Positions 1 to 8,728 of a stretch of 35,006 nt of DNA are shown in pieces. Below the pieces are notes generated by a model. That model saw nothing but the letters and a program-made list of their open reading frames with translations, did no database searches and was not told the origin of the DNA. Every line of letters starts with the position of its first letter. Position 1 is the stretch's first letter. Origin of the DNA: EX4484-217-1 sp964496035 (GTDB lineage Archaea > Thermoproteota > Thermoprotei_A > EX4484-217-1); contig CAZBXI010000010.1 of NCBI GenBank assembly GCA_964496035.1, positions 1-35,006 on the forward strand, read 5' to 3'. The position numbers and the translations under genes were made by a program.

Positions 1-933
1 TGCTGTTGAAGCTTGGAGCATAAGTACAGGTTGGGTTGACGTTAATGGTGACGGGGGATTCTGAAATAGAAGTTGCAGTAATAGATACTGGTGTTGATAG
101 AGACCATCCAGATTTAGATAAGAACATTAAATGGTGTGTTACTGTACGTTTTGGGAGAATATTCTATGGTAAATGTAAAGATAGGAATGGTCATGGAACC
201 CACGTTACTGGAACCATAGCAGCTGAAGATAATGAAATAGGGGTTGTTGGTGTAGCTCCCGACGTAGAAATTTACGCTATAAAAGCTCTTACCGATGCTG
301 GATATAGAACATGGAGCGACTTGATAATAGCGATAGACTTAGCTGTAAAAGGTCCTGACGGGAAAGTAGATGCTGATGGAGATGGAGTAATAGTTGGGGA
401 TCCAGACGACGATGCCGCAGAAGTAATATCTATGAGCTTAGGCGGCGAGTCTCCTCCTGAAGAACTACATGAAATCATAGTTGCTGCATACAAATATAAT
501 GTCACATTAGTTGCTGCTGCCGGGAACGAAGGAGCAGAAACACCGACATTTCCAGCAGCATACCCTGAAGTTATAGCTGTTGGAGCAATAGATTCTGAAG
601 ACCAAGTACCAGACTGGAGCAATAGAAACCCAGAGTTAACAGCACCAGGGGGTAGATGTTTTAAGTACATACCCTGATGACACCTATGAAACTTTAAGCG
701 GGACCTCTATGGCAACACCTCACGTAAGCGGCGTTGTTGCTTTGATACAAGCAGCACGTTTAGCTAATGGAATGCCAGTATTACCCCCTGGAAGCTTAGA
801 AGACACTGAAAGCAATACTGTCAGAGGCATACTCCATATTACAGCAGACGATTTAGGAATAGAAGGTTATGATAAATTATACGGCTATGGTGTAGTTAGA
901 GTAGATTTAGCAGTTTATAGAGCTATAGAATAA
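1..933 (+). CDS. Subtilisin-family (S8) serine protease, 5'-partial, two frameshifts
   Basis: Secreted or surface serine endopeptidase. The window opens inside the gene, so signal peptide and most of any propeptide are missing. All catalytic parts are readable: Asp in VIDTGVD, His in NGHGTHVTG, the oxyanion-hole Asn in AAAGNEG and the nucleophile Ser in GTSMATPHVSG. The reading frame is broken twice, each time at a run of five G: positions 53-57 and 648-652. Deleting one G from each run restores one continuous protein from base 2 to the stop at 931-933, including the expected block APGVDVLSTYP before the Ser motif. Two identical one-base gains in G5 runs look more like sequencing error than decay, but a true pseudogene cannot be excluded. 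It is convergent with the lectin-like gene. The family call is firm; the substrate is unknown. Confidence 0.85.
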
Positions 934-971
934 ATAAAATATCTTTTTTACTTTTTAAACGACTTTAAGTC

Positions 972-1920
972 TTATGTTTTAGATTTCATTATAAAGACCA
1001 AGTACAATGCTACTACTAGTGCTAATGCTATCGCTATAATGTCTTTTACATTGTTCTCTAGGCTTAAGAGAATATTGGGCTCAAATTCTAATTCTTCACC
1101 TACAACCGCAGTATATACTTCAACCTTTACCCAGTCTAGTATGTGGTCGTCTGTTGCTGCTCCAGTAGATGCGTCAAATCCAAATACTTGTAACCCATGC
1201 TGAAGCTTGCGGTTATTGTTTCATTAACTATCACGTTACCTGCAGGTTCCTTGTTTACTAGATCAGCGTTATCCCATACTATGAGGGTTAATTTTCCTTG
1301 AGCAATATTGTTTATTACAACTTCTCTAACAAAGGTTACACTCACATATAGCCATTTACCTCTAATATTCAATCCTTAAGCAAAAACATGAAGCGGCGCT
1401 GTATCAGCAGAATACTCCATCAATGCTATGCGATGTATCGGCGGGACCCAGCCGTTTCTCCAAGTATCTATTTCTATTATAAAGTATCCTGGTATTCCTG
1501 AGATTCCGAGAGCCCATCCGGGAGCACTAACACCTAGGTCATGGTAAAAAGCTATTGCTAGGCCATCAGCTGCTGTTCCACCGCCAATATATGCTATGAA
1601 ATCTACTTTCCACATAATGTAGTCTGTCATGTCGAAATTTTTTAAGATATATTGCACCTGCTTTATACCTAGTAGGCTTAACCAAATGAACATAAGTGTT
1701 TGCTGAATCCCAAACCACTTCGTTTAATGAATCTCCTGTTGATCTGTAAATGTACCAGTTTGCTGATGCTTCAGTGTCATTAGTGTATTTAAAGTTGTCT
1801 TCGAAATAATATGTGAGTTCGTATTCAACAGCCTTAACAGTAGTACAGAACATCGTAAAAACTACTAGTAACGAAATAATCAAAAATAGTATATACTAGT
1901 TTAGAACGCGACATAACCAT
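972..1920 (-). CDS. Secreted L-type-lectin-like protein with C-terminal membrane anchor, several frame lesions
   Basis: Reconstructed by reading across frames. An N-terminal signal peptide starts at the ATG at 1920 (MVMSRSK, then a hydrophobic core rich in L, V and I). A beta-sandwich lectin-like core follows, with ADGLAIAFYHD and IEIDTWRNGW, and later KWLYVSVTF and DDHILDWVKVEVY. The protein ends in a hydrophobic helix (IIAIALALVVALYLVFIM) and a short basic tail. Lesions: an extra base in the A5 run at 1882-1886, an extra base in the T6 run at 1638-1643, an in-frame TAA at 1376-1378 and a one-base loss near 1196-1202. Three of the four are homopolymer-type or single-base indels, so assembly error is plausible; the TAA could be a real nonsense change. 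Known relatives of this fold bind glycans, so sugar binding at the cell surface is inferred. The lectin assignment rests on motif resemblance only. Confidence 0.6.
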
Positions 1921-1977
1921 ATCCCCTTACTCTTGATATCTACATCAATCCTTTCTTCCCAAGAGCCTATATTTATT

Positions 1978-2640
1978 TCACCCTTTTTGCTTTTGAGTTT
2001 TAATGTCTACTATGCAATCTACTGGAACATGTTTTACCAAGTAAATAGTGTCTGTTGCTTTAAACACCTTTATACCTTTACTTCTTAAGCAGTTAGCATT
2101 TATCGTTAAAATTACAGGTTCTCCTCTATGCCTTTTAGCTACAGATAATGCATCTTCCATGTTTGTTGTTAAATGGACCCATGTTCTTTTCATAGGTTTT
2201 ATTCCTGTTTTCAGTATGGATTTAAGTTTCGTAGATGATGTACCATGATATAGTATCGTTATTTTATTGTCTTCGCTATAATTTATTTTAACGGGAATTG
2301 TATGGCCGTATCGTGCTCTGATCATGTTATTTCTTATTTCGAATCTTCCTTTAGGGTCTAATAGGGCTAAGGCTATTATATGCTCCTTTGTAACCCATTG
2401 GTATAATTCTCTATTCCTCCATCTTAGCTTAATTGCCTTAACAAGTTCGTCTATTTCCACCCATCCCTCGCTATTTATAGGTAAATTTACTTCGTGAGGG
2501 AAGTGTCTTAGTAATCCTGAAACAAGTTTGCTAAGCATTTCTCTACGTTTACCGTCAATTAGTAAGTTTGCTCTTACTCTGCAATGCCACGGAGATTCTA
2601 CATATTTTCCGCATATAGTGCATTTGTAAATGTTCTTCAT
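1978..2640 (-). CDS. kptA: RNA 2'-phosphotransferase (Tpt1/KptA family)
   Basis: KptA/Tpt1 moves a 2'-phosphate from RNA to NAD+, giving ADP-ribose 1'',2''-cyclic phosphate. At 220 aa it has the family's usual length. It opens with a short zinc-binding-like segment (CTICG, then WHCR), followed by the RNA-binding half (SKLVSGLLRHFP, WVEIDELV, ARYGHTIPV) and the NAD-binding half (LYHGTS, RTWVHLTT, AKRHRGEPVIL). I chose the ATG at 2640 because the longer frame upstream runs antisense through the start of the divergent EamA gene and has no family similarity. The 121 bp between the two starts should hold both promoters. Archaea join tRNA exons without leaving a 2'-phosphate, so its natural substrate here is unclear. 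Confidence 0.9.
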   Translation of the reverse strand: MKNIYKCTICGKYVESPWHCRVRANLLIDGKRREMLSKLVSGLLRHFPHEVNLPINSEGWVEIDELVKAIKLRWRNRELYQWVTKEHIIALALLDPKGRFEIRNNMIRARYGHTIPVKINYSEDNKITILYHGTSSTKLKSILKTGIKPMKRTWVHLTTNMEDALSVAKRHRGEPVILTINANCLRSKGIKVFKATDTIYLVKHVPVDCIVDIKTQKQKG

Positions 2641-2761
2641 GGCTATGCCCGCTTCTTTAACTAAGTAGCCGTTTAGTTTAAGGGTGAATACTTCTATAGG
2701 TATTTCTGCTATGGTTTCAAACGCAAATACTCTAGTACATAGTTTAGGAAAAATAGGTGTT

Positions 2762-3637
2762 ATGAAGTATTTATGGATACCTTTCGCCTTTATAGTGGTG
2801 TTTCTCTGTATTTCTTCTGCTTCAATTTTAGTTTTGCTCTCCAAAGCCTCTTCCATCTCATGTGCTTTTTGGCGCTTATTTATTTCAAGTATTATCGTAT
2901 GGTTTACTGCTCTACTTAGAAATAAGTGGCGTAGTGTTTTCAGTAATAAGAGAATTTTAGCTTTGACATTCATTTCAGGGTTCTCCCTGGCCGTTCATTT
3001 CCTCTTATGGATGGAATCTCTCTTCTGGGTTCCTGTTTCTATAAGTACCTCTATTGTTGTTACGTATCCTTTATTTATTCTCGTTTTCGACTACTTTGTC
3101 TTAAAAGAAAGGATAACATACTTGCAAGTATTGGGGCTTATTGGAGGGTTTCTAGGTGTACTTCTTTTTACACATCCTAGAATATTAGGAACATGTAGTG
3201 TTTATGGTGTTTTCTTGGCTCTTGGTGGGTCTTTAATGGCGTCCGTGTATTTTATTATTGGAAGAGTTGTTAGAAGAAAGGTAGGGCTCTTAGAATATGT
3301 TGTTCCTACATATTCTTTTGCATCTCTAACCTTATTTCTCTATGCTGTCGTTGTAGGAGAGAACCTTATCGGTTATCCGCCAAGAACCTTCATGTATTTT
3401 ATCTTGCTAGCTCTCCTACCTATGATTGGTGGTCATACTGTTATGAATTACCTGCTTAGATTTTTAAAGGCAAGTATTGTTACGTCTATTGCTTTAGGGG
3501 AGCCTATAGGTGCAAGTTTACTAGCATATTATATTCTGGGGCAGGAAATAAGTTGGTCTAGAGCTCTTGCTATGGGTGTTGTATTGTTTTCATTAGCTCT
3601 TGTAATTTCGAGTGGTGCTGAGGAAAGGTATTCTTAG
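2762..3637 (+). CDS. EamA/DMT-family membrane transporter
   Basis: Drug/metabolite-transporter superfamily permease of 291 aa. About ten hydrophobic helices can be counted, arranged as two five-helix EamA repeats. The first repeat contains CAFWRLFISS and VVTYPLFILVFDYFVLKERI; the second contains ALGEPIGASLLAYYILGQEI. The Leu-Glu/Gly-Glu motif at the end of helix four in each half is typical of the family. I start at the ATG at 2762 (MKYLWIPFAF), which begins helix one; an upstream in-frame ATG at 2684 would add a hydrophilic stretch overlapping the divergent kptA 5' region. The substrate cannot be predicted. The frame is intact, unlike the secreted-protein genes on either side. Confidence 0.85.
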   Translation: MKYLWIPFAFIVVFLCISSASILVLLSKASSISCAFWRLFISSIIVWFTALLRNKWRSVFSNKRILALTFISGFSLAVHFLLWMESLFWVPVSISTSIVVTYPLFILVFDYFVLKERITYLQVLGLIGGFLGVLLFTHPRILGTCSVYGVFLALGGSLMASVYFIIGRVVRRKVGLLEYVVPTYSFASLTLFLYAVVVGENLIGYPPRTFMYFILLALLPMIGGHTVMNYLLRFLKASIVTSIALGEPIGASLLAYYILGQEISWSRALAMGVVLFSLALVISSGAEERYS

Positions 3638-3732
3638 TTTACTCTACTACAACCTTAATACCTGGTTACTATGCATAGCAGGGCTTTCCTAGTACTTTTG
3701 CTGTTCATTACCTCTCTACATTATTAGCATTA

Positions 3733-4649
3733 GTGTTAAGCATTTTCTTGCTCAATATTAGTACTGGAGGGTGTAGGAAAGAAGTAGTTATTGCAGTTTA
3801 TTTTTACGTATGGTATGGTAGGGGATTAGGGAGTAGGCATTGGAATGATTCATGTGTAAATGTAGTTGTTGATAAACCTATTTGGGGATATTATTCTTCC
3901 ATAGATTATGAGATTATTGAGAAGCAAATTAAATTAATTAAGGAGGCTAACATAGATGTGCTATTTATTTCATGGTGGGGTCCGGGGAGTTACGAAGACG
4001 AAGTTGCTAAGAGAGTGTTTGAAATTATTAGAAAATACAGTATTAGAGCCTCTATTATGATTGAACCCTACTTAGGCTTGGATCCCTCATTGTATAATGA
4101 AAGTTTCTGGATTAAGATATTGAAGTATATTAGTAGGAACTATATTCAACCCCACAATGACGTATATTTTAAGTTAGAAGGTAAGCCGTTAATCCTAGCT
4201 TTTAATCCTATAGGTCAACTCTATAACCCGGAAAAGGATTTTAATGCATATACTTTTAGAATTGTTGGTAATGGCATTGATGAGGGAGGTTATCAGGATT
4301 GGGATCTATGGCCTGATTATCTGATTAATGTAAGTACCGTTAACTTGAAAATTAGAAGAGATGGATATGTTGCTGTAAGTCCAAGGTTTGATAGCCATTA
4401 CATGTATATACTCGGCTGTAAGAAGCAGGACTTAAGGTTTAGTGTTTTAGGGGAAAAGTATGTTGATCAATGGAGTACATAGTTAAGAACAAATGTTTAA
4501 TAAGGATCATAGCTATTTATTCCTGGAATGAATACCATGAAAGATCCGCTATTGAACCACATTTTGATGTCAGCATTTCTAATCCCTCATATTTTTACGA
4601 AATAACTAAGAACTATATTAGTAAAGTAAAGCATTTCGAACAAGGTTAA
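3733..4649 (+). CDS. GH99-like glycoside hydrolase/GT-associated (WsaF/WbsX-type) protein, frameshifted
   Basis: The N-terminal part matches the GH99-like TIM-barrel pattern: VYFYVWYG, PIWGYYSS, IKEANIDVLFISWWGPG and later GKPLILAFNP. The frame stops at 4480-4482, but the conserved C-terminal block continues in another frame (IYSWNEYHERSAIEP) to a stop at 4647-4649. Adding one G near 4470 (reading QWEYIVKN) would rejoin them, so this is one gene with a single-base loss in a GG run. GH99-type enzymes cleave alpha-mannosides; GH99-like domains also occur in cell-surface polysaccharide proteins. An N-terminal hydrophobic segment is present. It may be longer: an ATG at 3671 begins another hydrophobic stretch (MHSRAFLVLLLF) that would fuse to this frame if one base were added near 3715. 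Secretion or membrane anchoring is inferred. Confidence 0.6.
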
Positions 4650-4723
4650 ATAGGCTAGTTTACCGCTTTAAAGAGAGTTCTAATTTTTACCATGTACTAT
4701 TTGTAAATTAGTTTGGTTTATAT

Positions 4724-5536
4724 ATGGTATATGGTATAATGGAGTTTCGGGGTCTTGTTACTGTGAAACCTTTGGAACTTAGCCGTATAATCTATTCCCC
4801 TGGCAAGAAGCTTTTTGGCGTAATAATTAATGCTGCTAATAAACCTCAAGTTTACTTCTCAATAATCAACTTACTTGCTAAATATAGTATCTTACCTACT
4901 AGTTTGTTTCTTATATCTGAAGATAATGTTGCAGAAATAATGTTGGTTCTCGACTTTAGTAATGCTAAGATTTCAGTTGAGAAAATAGGTAAGGAAATAC
5001 TTGGTGTAAAAGGAGTGCATAATGTAGAATGCATAAAACCCTTACTCAAGAGCCTTCTAGTAGATACCTACCATTTTCCTCTTCTAGTGTGCGGTGAAAG
5101 AGCTTGTATCTTTAGGAAATCAGTTCTGAGAGGGCTTTTTAGGGACATTAAGAAGAGGCTTAGTGAAGCTGGTAAGATATTCTTATTCTATCAGGGCATG
5201 GAGGTTGGAAAAAATATCTTTGAGGATTATAGAAAATATGCTAAGTCGAATAGGGAACTGCTGGCTCTTTTCGCTGAAGTAGTTAAGGCGGTAGGTTGGG
5301 GTGTTGTAGAGTATATCGAGATGGATTTCGCGAGGAAAATGTTCCTTGTTAAAGTTTATGAGTGTATGGAGTGTGAACTCTGCAAGCCTTCAAAGGAACC
5401 TTGTGGTTTCTTTAGTAAAGGTGTAATTGCAGGTCTTTTATCTAGAATCGTAAACGAGGAGGTAGAGGTTCATGAGTTAATGTGTATAGCGAAGGGCGAT
5501 CCCTACTGCTTATTTAGAGCTGATCCTAGGGGGTAA
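4724..5536 (+). CDS. V4R-domain protein with N-terminal ACT-like region
   Basis: A 270-aa protein in two parts. Residues about 10-110 look like a regulatory ACT-like region (LFGVIINAANKPQVYFSIINLLAKY, then alternating strands and helices). Residues about 115-270 match the V4R small-molecule-binding domain: an FLFYQGMEVGK segment and, at the C-terminus, CMECELC...CGFFSKGVIAGLLS, then HELMCIAKGDPYCLF. The cysteines could bind metal. V4R domains are found in regulators and hydrocarbon-binding proteins, so a ligand-sensing role is inferred. A TATA-like stretch (TTTATATA, 4717-4724) lies just before the first ATG; an in-frame ATG at 4739 (MEFRG) is the more likely start if that stretch is the promoter. 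There is no DNA-binding domain in the protein. Confidence 0.65.
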   Translation: MVYGIMEFRGLVTVKPLELSRIIYSPGKKLFGVIINAANKPQVYFSIINLLAKYSILPTSLFLISEDNVAEIMLVLDFSNAKISVEKIGKEILGVKGVHNVECIKPLLKSLLVDTYHFPLLVCGERACIFRKSVLRGLFRDIKKRLSEAGKIFLFYQGMEVGKNIFEDYRKYAKSNRELLALFAEVVKAVGWGVVEYIEMDFARKMFLVKVYECMECELCKPSKEPCGFFSKGVIAGLLSRIVNEEVEVHELMCIAKGDPYCLFRADPRG

Positions 5537-5570
5537 GTTTAAGAATTTAAGCATTCCATTATTACCTTAT

Positions 5571-6083
5571 TCACCATGGTACAGGCTTTAATTTTAACAG
5601 GAAAGCTAGTCTATTTGTTACTATGTGGAGGAATAATGCTACTATTTGGGCTACTATAAAGATTTCTAATGTTAAGGGGGCTTTAGCAACATATAGGGCT
5701 AATGATGCGCCATATATGAAGTCTAATTGGTCCAGTATTGGTGCTGGTTCCCCCCTCTTCAAACCTAGTCTTCTTTTTATGAAGGAGCCTAAAATATCTC
5801 CAAATAGAGCTCCAATGGATGCTGCTAAACCTAAGATGAGAAAGGCTGTGTTTTGGAGAATCATTGACTCTACGATTCCCGTGTATGTTCCGAAAAACAA
5901 GCCTATGGCTAAGCCTTCAAATGTTTTCCCATCGCCTAAAATTCTTTTTCCATCAATGAATCTAGCCCCCATGTCTAATGGTGTTCCTTGTTTTAAGAAG
6001 ACTGGGGTTGCGTTAGCTACCATTGCTGGGAAATACAGTTTAAACATGTCAAGTATTATGGTTAGTATTTGGTATAAGCTCAA
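5571..6083 (-). CDS. carS: CDP-archaeol synthase (CTP:geranylgeranyl-glycerol-phosphate cytidylyltransferase)
   Basis: Membrane enzyme that activates digeranylgeranylglyceryl phosphate with CTP before polar head-group addition in archaeal lipid synthesis. About 170 aa, the usual length. Conserved CarS blocks are visible: PAMVANATPVFL, GTPLDMGARFIDGKRILGDGKTFEG, GDILGSFIKRRLGLKRGEPAP and DQLDFIYGA. Several hydrophobic helices lie between them. I use the TTG at 6083 because relatives have about 14-18 residues before the PAxVANA motif; the ATG at 6047 would leave only a few and would cut helix one. The 5' end overlaps the radB-like gene by 35 nt, so the two are translationally coupled. Confidence 0.88.
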   Translation of the reverse strand: MSLYQILTIILDMFKLYFPAMVANATPVFLKQGTPLDMGARFIDGKRILGDGKTFEGLAIGLFFGTYTGIVESMILQNTAFLILGLAASIGALFGDILGSFIKRRLGLKRGEPAPILDQLDFIYGASLALYVAKAPLTLEIFIVAQIVALFLHIVTNRLAFLLKLKPVPW

Positions 6084-6720
6084 CTATGGTCCCTTCTACT
6101 AATTTAAATCTAGTACTTACGTTTTCAAGTTTGTTGTTTAAAGCATGTTTTTCAATAATTAATTTCCTATAACCTCCCCCTATAACTTCTAACCTTATCA
6201 TTATTGTTGCCCAGTATTCTAGAATACTTTTTGCTGTCGCTTCGAAATCCTCGCCTACTTGTTCTACAGGTTCTTCGGAAATTACTGCTCTAACCTGACC
6301 CGTAACTATAACAGGAATCATATATTTTCTGGCTATGTAGAGTAAGTATGCTAACTGCATGTTAATCATCTTTACTGCCTCCTCAATATTATCCCATGTT
6401 CTCATGAGACCCGTAATACTATCAACTATTATGAGGTTGTAATTGCTGCGGGATATTATCGGCTCTAATCTCCTAGTTACGATGTAATGCTGTTGTTTGT
6501 AATCTCTAATAACTGCAATGTCTATTTTCTCTAGAATCCTATTGTCTAATATTCTTTCTACGAAAAGCTCGTTTTCCGTGCTTATGAAAAATACTTTGCC
6601 CCTAGCTAGAACAGTATTACATGCTATCCTAAGGGACAGAGATGTTTTACCGGAAGAGAAAGGACCGTAAATTACCGTTAACGCTCCTGGAGCATATATG
6701 TCAGTAAACTTAATTAACAC
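6049..6720 (-). CDS. RadB-like RecA-family ATPase (RadA paralogue)
   Basis: A 223-aa RecA/KaiC-fold ATPase lacking the N-terminal helix-hairpin-helix domain of RadA. Walker A is GPFSSGKT (residues 19-26). Walker B is NLIIVDSITGL, followed by a long helix with MINMQLAYLLYIARKY and the IPVIVTGQVRAV block typical of RadA/RadB. The C-terminal strand ends with EKHALNN, as in RadB-like proteins. Such paralogues act in recombination and repair or modulate RadA. The GTG at 6720 starts directly before the first strand. The divergent RuvC-fold gene begins 70 bp away, which hints at, but does not prove, a shared nucleic-acid-processing role. Confidence 0.75.
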   Translation of the reverse strand: MLIKFTDIYAPGALTVIYGPFSSGKTSLSLRIACNTVLARGKVFFISTENELFVERILDNRILEKIDIAVIRDYKQQHYIVTRRLEPIISRSNYNLIIVDSITGLMRTWDNIEEAVKMINMQLAYLLYIARKYMIPVIVTGQVRAVISEEPVEQVGEDFEATAKSILEYWATIMIRLEVIGGGYRKLIIEKHALNNKLENVSTRFKLVEGTIVELIPNTNHNT

Positions 6721-6789
6721 TTCACTTACAACCCTAATTGAAGGTATTGCTTAGAAAAACATAAGTTTGATGCTGGAGCCTTAAAGACT

Positions 6790-7431
6790 ATGGTTGAAAA
6801 CACTATTGGCGTTTACGTGGAGAACCCGGAGATTTTCCGTTTATTAGTGAGGAAACTTAAGGAGAAGGGAATCTGCTTTACATTAGATTTCAATGTTGAA
6901 GAACCAGGTGTTCACCTCGTTATTACTGATTCGCCGTGGAAGATTAAGGGCAAAGTCAAAATATTAGTTGTTAGAAATTGTGATGAAGTAGAGTACGTTA
7001 TTGAAAGAGCAGTACTAGCAACTAAAGGCGCTTTAGCATTCAATTCCTTACTTATAGGTGTAGATCCAGGAGAAAACATGGGATTTGCAGTTATAGGCGA
7101 CGGCGTATTCATTAAGGGTAGGACATTTAGGGAAATCAAGGATCTCATTAGGGAGATAGAGAATACAATAAATAATTTATTGTTTATTAAATGTAAGATA
7201 AAAGTAGGTTCAAGAAGTCGATACTCTGAAAAAATTTTAACTGAAGTATTAAAAATTAGAAAACCGAATGTAACAGTAGAAGTAGTTGATGAGAAAACCG
7301 TTCCAAGAACCATACCTAGGTTCGTACTCAAAGGTACTAAAATACCTAAGGATGTAATTTCAGCAGTAAACATAGCTTTTGCTAAAGGTGTTGAGGTTAC
7401 AAGTAATGCTACAGAAAACAATTACTCTTGA
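6790..7431 (+). CDS. RuvC/RNase H-fold predicted nuclease
   Basis: A 213-aa protein. The C-terminal half begins with LLIGVDPGENMGFAVIGDG (about residues 87-105), the first strand pair of the RuvC/YqgF-type RNase H fold with its acidic residue. Later it has VEVVDEKTVPRT and IPKDVISAVNIAFAKG, where the second-half acidic residue lies. The N-terminal 85 residues form a separate alpha/beta region. I do not recognise a characterised orthologue. The gene overlaps the Clp1-type kinase by 26 nt, so the products are probably made together. A role in RNA or DNA strand processing is an inference from fold and neighbour. Confidence 0.6.
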   Translation: MVENTIGVYVENPEIFRLLVRKLKEKGICFTLDFNVEEPGVHLVITDSPWKIKGKVKILVVRNCDEVEYVIERAVLATKGALAFNSLLIGVDPGENMGFAVIGDGVFIKGRTFREIKDLIREIENTINNLLFIKCKIKVGSRSRYSEKILTEVLKIRKPNVTVEVVDEKTVPRTIPRFVLKGTKIPKDVISAVNIAFAKGVEVTSNATENNYS

Positions 7432-8728
7432 AAAAGATAATGTATTAAAAATTACAGGTCCAGCTTCATTCGTTTTAGAAAAAGGCGCTGTAAGAATTTT
7501 TGGTTTTAGAGCTGAACCTCCATTTAAATATGTTGTTCCTAGTTACAAGTCATTACCCTTAATTGCGTCTGAAAAGTCTTGTTTAAACATAGTTTTAGGA
7601 GAAGGTGCAAGTGTAAGTATTGTCGAGAAGGACACTATAAACGTTTGGGAAGATTTAGTAGGGAAAATTTTGAAGCTTGATAAACCATTGATAATAATAA
7701 CTATTGGAACAGTTGATTCAGGTAAGTCCTCTTTAACGTTGCTTATAGCTAATACAGCGGTCGGCATGGGGTATAAGACCTCAATAATAGATGCTGATAT
7801 AGGCCAAGCGGATATAGGGCCTCCGACATTCATTACTCTAGGCGTCTTAGATAAACAGGTCGTTTCGTTAACTGAGGTAAAACCGGCAACATATTCCTTC
7901 GTTGGTACTACAACACCTTACCGCGTTATGGATAAGGTTATTGCAGCTATTCTGAAGCTCCTAGCTAAAGCATTTAACTTAGGCTCCCAAGTAATAATCA
8001 TAAACACCGATGGATGGTTTAAGGGTAGAAAAGCTGTAGAAGCAAAACTTCAGACAATATTTCATGTTAAACCTCACGTTGTCTTCATTATCAAGAAAGA
8101 AAATTGCATAAATGAAGTAGACACGTTATTTAACTATTTAAATAAGTTTAATGTAAACGCTATCGTTGTTGAGTCACCTAAAGATATTAAGGAGAGATCT
8201 ATCAATGAACGAAGAAGCATTAGAGAGTATTTATACTCAAAATACTTTTATGGAGCTAAAATAGTCGATTTAGACCTAGAAAACCTCGTTATTATGAACC
8301 TTGATGTGTTGAAGGGCAAATTCCTTAGTCATGAAGAAAAGGGAGTACTAAAAGAGGTACTTAGTCTAAAACCTGATATGGAAATTCTTCATGCTACGAT
8401 CGTTAATAACAATTTAATAGCTGTCGTTAAAGGAGGAACTGTTATTGTAGATTCAAATGTTCTAAGGAATATTAGAGAAACATATGGTCAGGTAAGGCTT
8501 AAAGTTTTAAGTGAAAATTGGGAGAAAGGGCTTGTGGTTAGTATTCTTAACGAAAATCTTGAAGAAGCAGGTATTGGGTATATTGAGAAAATAGATTTCG
8601 AAAAAGGTGTTATAAGAATAAGAACAAACTACGAAGGCAGAATTTGCGGATTAATTGTGGGAAACATTAGGTTAATGTATGATGAAAAAACACATACAGT
8701 TAGAGAGTGGGGTAAATGGTCTCTTTAA
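7406..8728 (+). CDS. Clp1-type polynucleotide 5'-hydroxyl kinase
   Basis: A 440-aa Clp1/Grc3-family protein; archaeal relatives phosphorylate 5'-OH ends of RNA and DNA. The N-terminal beta domain (FVLEKGAVRIFGF) is followed by Walker A GTVDSGKS (residues 101-108), the clasp/switch segment IIDADIGQADIGPPTFITLG, and INTDGWFKG further on. A C-terminal beta-rich domain completes the Clp1 architecture. I prefer the ATG at 7406 (MLQKTITLEK); the open frame extends to 7379 inside the upstream gene. It overlaps the RuvC-fold gene upstream and the UbiD gene downstream (8716), so it sits in a tightly coupled transcript. A 5'-kinase beside KptA and several intron-bearing tRNAs is consistent with RNA end processing, though that link is only contextual. 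Confidence 0.85.
   Translation: MLQKTITLEKDNVLKITGPASFVLEKGAVRIFGFRAEPPFKYVVPSYKSLPLIASEKSCLNIVLGEGASVSIVEKDTINVWEDLVGKILKLDKPLIIITIGTVDSGKSSLTLLIANTAVGMGYKTSIIDADIGQADIGPPTFITLGVLDKQVVSLTEVKPATYSFVGTTTPYRVMDKVIAAILKLLAKAFNLGSQVIIINTDGWFKGRKAVEAKLQTIFHVKPHVVFIIKKENCINEVDTLFNYLNKFNVNAIVVESPKDIKERSINERRSIREYLYSKYFYGAKIVDLDLENLVIMNLDVLKGKFLSHEEKGVLKEVLSLKPDMEILHATIVNNNLIAVVKGGTVIVDSNVLRNIRETYGQVRLKVLSENWEKGLVVSILNENLEEAGIGYIEKIDFEKGVIRIRTNYEGRICGLIVGNIRLMYDEKTHTVREWGKWSL

Noticed and set aside
2641..2973. N-terminal extension of KptA to 2973
   Set aside because: The extra 111 residues are antisense to the EamA gene start and look like shadow sequence.
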